This document shows, one piece after another, positions 6,134 through 10,708 of a stretch of DNA of 10,708 bases; position 1 is the first letter of the stretch; each line of letters starts with the position of its first letter. The stretch is from an uncultured Bacteroidales bacterium. GTDB taxonomy: Bacteria > Bacteroidota > Bacteroidia > Bacteroidales > UBA932. The stretch covers positions 1-10,708 of the forward strand of contig CAMNAD010000043.1 of assembly GCA_946530505.1 (NCBI GenBank), read 5' to 3'. The notes below the pieces were generated by a model, which was not told where the DNA came from, made no database searches, and worked only from the letters and a program-made list of their open reading frames with translations. The translations under genes were made by a program, and so were the position numbers.

Positions 6134-7515
6134 ATTACTCCACTTCCTGTCATTTCGTCATCGTCGCCGTACCATACGGCGAACTGACCGGCGGTTATAC
6201 CGCGCTGGGCATTATCAAAAACAATGTAAAGCCCGTCCTTTCTTCGAAGGAGGGTGGCACTCTGCAGCGGTTGACGGTAGCGTATGCGCACCCGGCAGCG
6301 GCGGACATCCCCCACGGACATTGCAAGGTCCGGCCTTATCCAGTGGATTTCCTCCGGAGAGACTCTAAGACAGAGACGCGACAGCCCGGGATGTGTGTGA
6401 CCTTCGCCGACATATATTATATTGTTATCTATATCAGTAGATATCACGAAGAGGCTGTCTTTGTGCCCGCCGATGTTCAAGCCTTTGCGCTGCCCGATTG
6501 TGTAAAACTGCGCACCCTCGTGTCTTCCGACAATCTTCCCGAAAGGATTATCTTTATAGCGAGTCTTGCGTATATGCTTCTTGCCGGAACGGTAGACTTC
6601 AGTCTCGAACTTGATCGCCCCATATGAAACCGGTGTCGAAAGCGTTCGCAGGTCTTCATCACTCAAGCCCGCTATTCTTGCATCGTCGAAGGGGCGGGTA
6701 TCTTCTGCTGCAGACGCCTTGTCTTCCGATATATAATGTGATATCACCGGAAGAGGACCGGCATAATCGTCACGGAGCATTCCACGAATTATTCCGCACT
6801 GTTGCTGATAAAGTGCATCCTGTTCATAGAAAGGATGATACACCTCGACCACATCTCCTTCGACAGATTTGAGCTTCTGCTGCAGGAATGTCGGAAGGTC
6901 CACCTTGCCAACGAAGCATATGCCCTGCGAATCCTTCTTGTCGGCGGAAGGAAGATCCGCTTCCTTTGCGATTGCGCGGACTTCTTTCTTGAGCAGTCCC
7001 CCTATGGGGAAAATGGCCTTCGACAGCTGTTCCTGGGTCAACTGGCACAGGAAATAGCTCTGGTCTTTGCCTGGATCGACACCTTCCAATATTCTGTAGA
7101 GCTTTTTCCCGTCCTGCCCGACAGTTTCTTCCTTTCGGCAGTAATGCCCGGTCGCCACCATGTCAGCCCCCATTTTTTGTGCAACCCGAAGGAAGGCATC
7201 GAACTTTATCTCGCGATTGCAAAGCACGTCCGGATTGGGAGTGCGGCCCTTCGAATACTCGTCGAACATATAGTCGACCACCCTCTGGCGGTACTCCTTG
7301 CTCAGGTCCACGAAATAGAAAGGAATACCTATCTTGCGGGCCACCATTTCGGCTACGAACTTGTCTTCTTCCCATTCGCAGTCCCCATGGAGGGTGGCAT
7401 CGGCATCATGCCAGTTCTGCATGAACATCGCGAAAACATCGTAACCCTGCTGTTTGAGAAGCAGAGCGGCGACACTGGAGTCGACACCTCCGGAAAGACC
7501 TACGCAGATTTTCAT
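6130..7515 (-). CDS. mnmA: tRNA 2-thiouridine(34) synthase MnmA with a large insertion
   Basis: A cytosolic ATP-dependent thiolase that puts sulfur on C2 of wobble U34 in tRNA-Lys, -Glu and -Gln. The start at ATG 7515 gives MKICVGLSGGVDSS, with the PP-loop at residues 7-14; an in-frame ATG at 7533 would add six residues inside the upstream gene and is not preferred. Both catalytic cysteines are in place: Cys99 in PNPDVLCN and Cys200 in SQGICFVG. The central domain motif FYTIGQRKGLNIGG (337-350) and the C-terminal GQFAVWYGDDDEMTGSGVI (443-461) are canonical. The protein has 461 residues where about 360-370 is usual. The excess lies in one block, about residues 225-325, between GDVVEV and GKIVGRHEG, which are normally only a few residues apart. 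It lies 11 nt after the MFS gene and overlaps the COG2509 gene by 4 nt. A candidate internal promoter precedes it. Confidence 0.95.
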   Translation of the reverse strand: MKICVGLSGGVDSSVAALLLKQQGYDVFAMFMQNWHDADATLHGDCEWEEDKFVAEMVARKIGIPFYFVDLSKEYRQRVVDYMFDEYSKGRTPNPDVLCNREIKFDAFLRVAQKMGADMVATGHYCRKEETVGQDGKKLYRILEGVDPGKDQSYFLCQLTQEQLSKAIFPIGGLLKKEVRAIAKEADLPSADKKDSQGICFVGKVDLPTFLQQKLKSVEGDVVEVYHPFYEQDALYQQQCGIIRGMLRDDYAGPLPVISHYISEDKASAAEDTRPFDDARIAGLSDEDLRTLSTPVSYGAIKFETEVYRSGKKHIRKTRYKDNPFGKIVGRHEGAQFYTIGQRKGLNIGGHKDSLFVISTDIDNNIIYVGEGHTHPGLSRLCLRVSPEEIHWIRPDLAMSVGDVRRCRVRIRYRQPLQSATLLRRKDGLYIVFDNAQRGITAGQFAVWYGDDDEMTGSGVI

Positions 7516-7521
7516 TGGCTG

Positions 7522-7529
7522 CAAAGTTA
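7522..7529 (-). promoter_or_regulatory. Candidate internal -7 promoter element for mnmA
   Basis: On the minus strand 7529-7522 reads TAACTTTG, matching TAnnTTTG; its TAA is also the stop codon of the MFS gene. TTTG occurs 22 nt further upstream as a possible -33 element, at the same spacing as in the SRP RNA promoter. The element ends 6 nt before the mnmA ATG, so a transcript from here would have almost no leader. It could give mnmA and the genes after it expression independent of gmhA-MFS. Confidence 0.5.
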
Positions 7530-8678
7530 GCAATTAATTCTCCGATTGAGCCAAAGCATATATATCCAGACTACGGCTATCGCAGCCACGGCAGCTATCT
7601 GGGAGCCCGAAATATCTCTGATCCAGCCGAGTACGGGAGGAAGGACCGCACCGCCGATCAGTCCCACAATCAGAAGAGACGAAACCTCGTTAGCCTTGTC
7701 GGGTGCGCGCCGCAATGCAAAGGAGAAAACTATCCCGAAAAGATTCGCATAGCCTATACCGAAAATGCATACGGCGATAAGGGCGGGCACCAGACCGGTT
7801 TTTCCAAGCAGCGCAAGAAGCACAAGCCCGAGCATCGCCACCCAGCATCCGGCAGCGAAAAACTTCTTATCCGAAACTTTGAGCAGGAGCGCTCCTCCGG
7901 CGAATGCAGCGATCGTTCGAGCAAGAAAATACAGGCTGTTGCAAAGATTCGCCTTTTCGGCAGGAAGGCCGAATTCGTCGGTCATCAGCCTTGGCAAAGT
8001 CATATTGACCGCCACATCGGCGGCTACCAGCACAACGATTCCGAAGAAAAAGGCAAGTATGGTCTTGTCTTTCAGCAGCACCAGAGTATCCTTTACGCTC
8101 ACGCTTTTCTCCTGTCGGGGAGTTTCCTCGACCGGCGATAGCCAGAGCCATACAAGCCCAAGGAGAGACAGCCCCGCATAAATCGGGAACAGCAGTTGCC
8201 AGTGTCCCAGCGAGACGGCTGTCCACATTGCGATAAACGGCGCAACAATGCTGCCGAAGGCCTTTGTAGCCTGCCCGAAAGTGATGGTGGACGTCACCCT
8301 GTCGGCACTCACCACGTCCGTAACCAGGGGATTCATGGCCACCTGCAGGATGGTATTGCCTATACCTATGAGCGAGAATGCCAAGAGGACTCCTGCAAAA
8401 CTGTACCACAGATAAGGCAGCATAAGAGCAATCACATGGATTGCAAGGCTCATCAGCACCATTTTCTTCCTTCCCCAGCGGGTAAGGGCCATGCCGACCG
8501 GAATAGATAGGAGCAGGAACCACAGATAACAGGAGAGCGAGATGGTATTTACAAGCCCGTCGGACATTCCGAAATCAACTCGGACGTTATTGGTGACAAG
8601 CCCTATCATATCGATAAATCCCATAGCAAGGAAACCGAACATCACGGGCAGTATAACCGATAGCGAATTCTTTTTCAT
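7527..8678 (-). CDS. MFS sugar transporter, FucP-like
   Basis: An inner-membrane transporter of 383 residues with about 12 hydrophobic segments. It belongs to the major facilitator superfamily and most resembles the FucP/FHS-like sugar:proton symporters common in Bacteroidota. Visible features are a first helix with GFLAMGFIDMIG (15-26), the loop 2-3 motif A GMALTRWGRKKM (62-73), and QVAMNPLVTDV followed by FGQATKAFGSIVAP (112-147), a combination seen in this subgroup. A cytoplasmic hydrophilic linker lies at about 182-205 between the two six-helix halves. The gene lies 11 nt downstream of gmhA and 11 nt upstream of mnmA, all on the same strand. The transported compound cannot be read from the sequence; the gmhA neighbour makes a sugar or sugar-like substrate plausible. 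Confidence 0.82.
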   Translation of the reverse strand: MKKNSLSVILPVMFGFLAMGFIDMIGLVTNNVRVDFGMSDGLVNTISLSCYLWFLLLSIPVGMALTRWGRKKMVLMSLAIHVIALMLPYLWYSFAGVLLAFSLIGIGNTILQVAMNPLVTDVVSADRVTSTITFGQATKAFGSIVAPFIAMWTAVSLGHWQLLFPIYAGLSLLGLVWLWLSPVEETPRQEKSVSVKDTLVLLKDKTILAFFFGIVVLVAADVAVNMTLPRLMTDEFGLPAEKANLCNSLYFLARTIAAFAGGALLLKVSDKKFFAAGCWVAMLGLVLLALLGKTGLVPALIAVCIFGIGYANLFGIVFSFALRRAPDKANEVSSLLIVGLIGGAVLPPVLGWIRDISGSQIAAVAAIAVVWIYMLWLNRRINC

Positions 8679-8689
8679 AGGATACAGTT

Positions 8690-9265
8690 TTAAAATCCCA
8701 TCCCTGCCTCGATGGCGTGGATGAGTATATGAATGACTTTAATATGTATTTCCTGGATACGGTCGGAATGTGACGCTGCGGGAGCGCATACTGCAACATC
8801 GGCAAGGGCTTCGAGAGGATTCCCCGCAGGCCCTGTCAAGGCTATCACCTTCATTCCCTTATGTCTGGCCGCCCCGGCCGCTTTCAGGACATTGGCCGAT
8901 GTACCGCTCGTACTGATTGCCAACAGCACATCCCCCTTGTTTCCCACACCCTCAACATAACGGGAGAAAGCCTCCACATAGGAAAAATCGTTAGATGTGC
9001 AGGTAAGATATGCAGGGTCATTTATGGCAATTGCGGGCAGGCTACGGCGGTTCCCGCGATAGCGTCCGGTCAGTTCTTCTGCGAAGTGAGTGGCATCGCA
9101 CAAAGACCCGCCGTTGCCGCAACTGATAATCTTGCACCCGGCGGCAAGGGCCTCGGTACAAATTCGGGCTGCGGCTTCTATCGAGTCTGCGGTTGAAGGC
9201 CCGGCGAGGAAGATTTCCAACTCTTTCCTCGCCTCCTGGAGGTCATTATAGATCAGTTCTTTCAT
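8690..9265 (-). CDS. gmhA: Sedoheptulose 7-phosphate isomerase (SIS domain)
   Basis: This cytosolic enzyme converts sedoheptulose 7-phosphate to D-glycero-D-manno-heptose 7-phosphate, the first step of ADP-heptose synthesis for lipopolysaccharide and other glycans. Starting at ATG 9265 the protein has 191 residues, almost exactly the E. coli length (192). An upstream in-frame ATG at 9337 would add 24 residues across the promoter region and is unlikely. Near-identical blocks to E. coli GmhA include SCGNGGSLCDATHFAEELTG (48-67), LLAISTSGTSANV (114-126) and DRIQEIHIKVIHIL (168-181). The metal and active-site residues His60, Glu64, Gln171 and His179 are present. It is the first gene of the minus-strand run, with the MFS gene 11 nt behind. 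The later heptose-pathway genes (hldE, gmhB, hldD) are not in this window. A role on another ketose phosphate is possible but less likely given the strong match. Confidence 0.93.
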   Translation of the reverse strand: MKELIYNDLQEARKELEIFLAGPSTADSIEAAARICTEALAAGCKIISCGNGGSLCDATHFAEELTGRYRGNRRSLPAIAINDPAYLTCTSNDFSYVEAFSRYVEGVGNKGDVLLAISTSGTSANVLKAAGAARHKGMKVIALTGPAGNPLEALADVAVCAPAASHSDRIQEIHIKVIHILIHAIEAGMGF

Positions 9266-9288
9266 TGCCTTTACTGGTTTAAGGACAA

Positions 9289-9296
9289 TAAAGATA
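9289..9296 (-). promoter_or_regulatory. Possible -7 element of the gmhA run
   Basis: On the minus strand 9296-9289 reads TATCTTTA, one base off TAnnTTTG, and ends 23 nt before the gmhA ATG. No convincing -33 TTTG is found at the right distance. It faces away from the cdd promoter 20 nt further right, so the two transcripts would diverge from this 78-nt gap (9266-9343). Confidence 0.4.
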
Positions 9297-9316
9297 CTAA
9301 ATTTCTGCAAAATTCG

Positions 9317-9324
9317 TATCTTTG
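9317..9324 (+). promoter_or_regulatory. -7 promoter element of cdd
   Basis: TATCTTTG matches TAnnTTTG and ends 19 nt before the cdd ATG, the normal distance for a short leader. The -33 region has no clear TTTG. Confidence 0.6.
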
Positions 9325-9343
9325 AGGACTGTAACACTGATTT

Positions 9344-9817
9344 ATGACCGAAAAAGAACTAAATATCAAGTTCCGCGAGTATTCCTCGATCGACGAACTG
9401 CCGAAAGAAGATCAAGAACTTGCGCACGCAGCCATAGAGGCTATGAAAGGATCTTATGCTCCCTACTCACATTTCAATGTAGGTGCGGCTCTCCGCCTTG
9501 GCAACGGATTGATAGTAAAAGGAGCAAACCAGGAGAACAATGCATATCCATCCGGCCTTTGCGCCGAGCGTACTGCAATGTTCTGGGCCGGAGCCAATTA
9601 CCCGGACGAGGACATGGTGTCGATAGCCATTGCCGGAGGCAAAGAAGGCAAGATTGAAGAAGCCCCGGCCACTCCTTGCGGATCTTGCCGGCAGGTGATG
9701 GCACAATACCAGTTGAAGAGCGGCAGGCCGATGTCCGTCATAATGATAGGAAGCAGGCAGATATGGAAGTTCGACAGGGTGGACGACATTCTGCCCCTCA
9801 TCTTTGACAGTATTTAA
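9344..9817 (+). CDS. cdd: Cytidine deaminase
   Basis: A cytosolic zinc enzyme of pyrimidine salvage that deaminates cytidine and deoxycytidine to uridine and deoxyuridine. At 157 residues it matches the homotetrameric short class (about 130-160). The active site is complete: NAYPSGLCAERTAMF (66-80) with zinc ligand Cys73 and proton-shuttle Glu75, and TPCGSCRQVM (110-119) with zinc ligands Cys112 and Cys115. FNVGAAL (44-50) and the substrate-contacting ANQENNAYP segment (61-69) are also typical. The ATG at 9344 lies 19 nt after a TATCTTTG promoter element and no Shine-Dalgarno sequence stands close to it. The gene is divergent from gmhA. No terminator is seen after its stop; the SRP RNA promoter begins inside its 3' end. 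Confidence 0.96.
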   Translation: MTEKELNIKFREYSSIDELPKEDQELAHAAIEAMKGSYAPYSHFNVGAALRLGNGLIVKGANQENNAYPSGLCAERTAMFWAGANYPDEDMVSIAIAGGKEGKIEEAPATPCGSCRQVMAQYQLKSGRPMSVIMIGSRQIWKFDRVDDILPLIFDSI

Positions 9818-9836
9818 GAAAGTTTTCTTATATTTG
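9803..9836 (+). promoter_or_regulatory. Promoter of the SRP RNA
   Basis: TTTG (9803-9806, in the last codons of cdd) and TATATTTG (9829-9836) are 22 nt apart. The -7 element is a perfect Bacteroidota match, and the predicted start about 6 nt later agrees with the 5' end of the SRP RNA helix at 9842. Confidence 0.75.
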
Positions 9837-9841
9837 CCGAC

Positions 9842-9938
9842 GGGAAAGTCGTACACGACCAGCTCCCTCCGAACTCCCCCAGGGCAGGAATGCAGCAAGG
9901 GTCAGAGGTTGTAGCGGTGCGATGTGCTAAGCTTTCCC
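9842..9938 (+). ncRNA. ffs: Signal recognition particle RNA, small bacterial (4.5S-like) form
   Basis: This is the RNA of the SRP, which binds Ffh and targets nascent membrane and secreted proteins. The diagnostic domain IV hairpin is CAGGGCAGGAATGCAGCAAG (9880-9899): tetraloop GGAA (9887-9890), closing pairs GCA/TGC, and the asymmetric loop AGG opposite AGCA that binds the Ffh M domain. The whole RNA folds into one rod. GGGAAAG (9842-9848) pairs with CTTTCCC (9932-9938). GTACACGACC (9851-9860) pairs with 9916-9927 with two bulged bases. GCT (9862-9864) pairs with AGC (9913-9915), and CCTC (9866-9869) with GAGG (9905-9908). At about 97 nt it lacks an Alu domain. The ends are set by the terminal helix and could be off by a few bases. 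Confidence 0.88.
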
Positions 9939-9944
9939 TTTTTT
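9932..9944 (+). terminator. Terminal SRP RNA helix plus U-tract, possible terminator
   Basis: The 3' strand of the terminal SRP helix (CTTTCCC) is followed directly by TTTTTT (9939-9944). The long rod with a U-tract could act as an intrinsic terminator. However, the next gene begins at 9950, so either termination is partial or that gene has a promoter I cannot see. Confidence 0.45.
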
Positions 9945-9949
9945 CGTAT

Positions 9950-10708
9950 ATGAAATCTGATATAATCATCATAGGAGGTGGAGCCGCCGGCCTGATGGCG
10001 GCATACGGAGCAGCGTCCACGCTTGTTGCGGGCGGCAGCGACGCATCGGTCCTTCTTCTTGAAAAGATGCCCCGCCCGGGCCGGAAGATAATGATAACCG
10101 GCAAGGGCAGATGCAATTTCACCAATGTCAAGGACTGGAACGAATTCAGCGCCCACATCCGCAGCAAGCCGAATTTTGTCAAACCGGCATTCTACAATCT
10201 TACACCCGCGAGACTGGTGGAGTTTTTCGAATCTGTCGGCATGCCTACCGTTGTAGAGAGGGGCGACAGGGCGTTCCCGGCCTCCTATCACTCCACCGAT
10301 GTCATCGACGCCCTTGTAAGGGCCTGTCACGGGGCAGGCGTAAAGATCGAGGCAGAGGCCGAAGTCGCCTCCTGTCATTACGAACCGGCAGATACGGCAA
10401 ATGGGGGCGTTTTCGAGATAAGCACCAGCGACGGGCGCAACTTCACTTGCAGCAGGCTGATTGTTGCAACAGGCGGACTATCCTATCCGAATACGGGCTC
10501 TACCGGCGACGGATACCGTTTCGCAAAGGAAGCAGGCCACAGCATCACACCCCTCTTTCCGTCTCTTACCGCGCTCGTGCCCAAGGCTTATAAGATATCG
10601 GAAGGGGACAAGCACATCGACCGTTCCACTCCCCTTTCTGACCTGGGCGAAAAATTCCAGAACATACATCTGAAGAATGTTGGCGTGCAACTTTTGGTCG
10701 AAGGCACG
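9950..10708 (+). CDS. HI0933/COG2081-family FAD-dependent oxidoreductase (BaiN/YhiN-like), 3' truncated by the window
   Basis: An open frame runs from ATG 9950 to the right edge without a stop, giving 253 residues of a protein that usually has about 400. The N-terminus MKSDIIIIGGGAAGLMAAYG holds the FAD-binding GGGAAG motif (9-14), followed by LLLEKMPRPGRKIMITGKG and then RCNFTN, the family hallmark. Later come a GDRAFPAS segment and VATGGLSYPNTGSTGDGY with SLTALVP, which closely match the HI0933-like family. It is a predicted soluble flavoprotein; family members have been linked to reduction steps such as bile-acid metabolism (BaiN), but the role is uncertain for most. The start lies only 11 nt after the SRP RNA 3' end and 5 nt after its U-tract, with no promoter element between, so expression probably depends on read-through from the ffs promoter. 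The C-terminus is not visible. Confidence 0.9.
   Translation, partial: MKSDIIIIGGGAAGLMAAYGAASTLVAGGSDASVLLLEKMPRPGRKIMITGKGRCNFTNVKDWNEFSAHIRSKPNFVKPAFYNLTPARLVEFFESVGMPTVVERGDRAFPASYHSTDVIDALVRACHGAGVKIEAEAEVASCHYEPADTANGGVFEISTSDGRNFTCSRLIVATGGLSYPNTGSTGDGYRFAKEAGHSITPLFPSLTALVPKAYKISEGDKHIDRSTPLSDLGEKFQNIHLKNVGVQLLVEGT

Noticed and set aside
6802..7530. Long plus-strand open frame (242 codons) opposite mnmA
   Set aside because: It is an antisense shadow of mnmA; its translation shows no family motifs, while the opposite strand encodes complete MnmA catalytic sites.
7515..8141. Plus-strand open frame (208 codons) opposite the MFS gene
   Set aside because: It is antisense to a well-supported membrane transporter; its composition is repetitive and basic, with no recognisable domain.
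9266..9337. Longer gmhA start at 9337
   Set aside because: The extra 24 residues span the promoter region; the start at 9265 matches the E. coli GmhA N-terminus and length.
9848..9859. Small local hairpin GTCGTACACGAC in the 5' arm of the SRP RNA
   Set aside because: It is a perfect short inverted repeat, but the same bases pair with the 3' arm to form the SRP rod, which is better supported.
1..10708. CRISPR array, insertion sequence, prophage or toxin-antitoxin module
   Set aside because: No regularly spaced direct repeats, transposase or integrase motifs, terminal inverted repeats or small paired toxin-antitoxin genes were seen on either strand.

Overview
The window looks like a piece of a Bacteroidota chromosome, most likely order Bacteroidales. 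The reasons are repeated TAnnTTTG-type -7 promoter elements (TATATTTG before the tRNA, the esterase and the SRP RNA; TATCTTTG before cdd; TAACTTTG before mnmA), the near absence of Shine-Dalgarno sequences at good start codons, and protein subfamilies (long GlnA-type glutamine synthetase, FucP-like MFS, CE2-type esterase) that resemble those of gut Bacteroidales. The species cannot be named from sequence alone.

Layout. Left (1-1860, + strand): the C-terminal end of a divergent fumarylacetoacetate-hydrolase-like protein is joined by an ATGA overlap to nhaA (Na+/H+ antiporter). A tRNA-Thr(CGT) gene follows with its own promoter, then a perfect 32-nt palindromic terminator. Next (1949-3091, +) is a monocistronic secreted CE2-like SGNH esterase whose promoter sits almost on its start codon. 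It converges, with a 1-nt gap, on a five-gene minus-strand run (9265 down to 3093): gmhA, an MFS sugar transporter, mnmA, a COG2509 flavoprotein and glnA. Gaps there are 11, 11, -4 and 14 nt. A 78-nt divergent promoter region separates gmhA from cdd (cytidine deaminase, +). After cdd comes a short bacterial SRP RNA (ffs) with its own promoter and a U-tract. Only 11 nt beyond the RNA starts a HI0933/COG2081-family flavoprotein that runs off the right edge.

The genes are mostly housekeeping or general metabolism: ion homeostasis, translation (tRNA-Thr, tRNA U34 thiolation by MnmA, protein targeting by SRP RNA), nitrogen assimilation (GlnA-like), pyrimidine salvage (Cdd), heptose precursor synthesis (GmhA) and carbohydrate deacetylation. 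Two flavoproteins of poorly defined function are present (COG2509, COG2081).

I see no CRISPR array, prophage, insertion sequence, toxin-antitoxin or obvious defence system, and I do not claim a new multi-gene system. The points most worth a second look are the roughly 100-residue insertion in MnmA, the apparent loss of the ammonium-site Asp and adenylylation Tyr in the glutamine synthetase, the promoters that imply leaderless mRNAs, and the SRP RNA directly abutting a flavoprotein gene with no visible promoter of its own.
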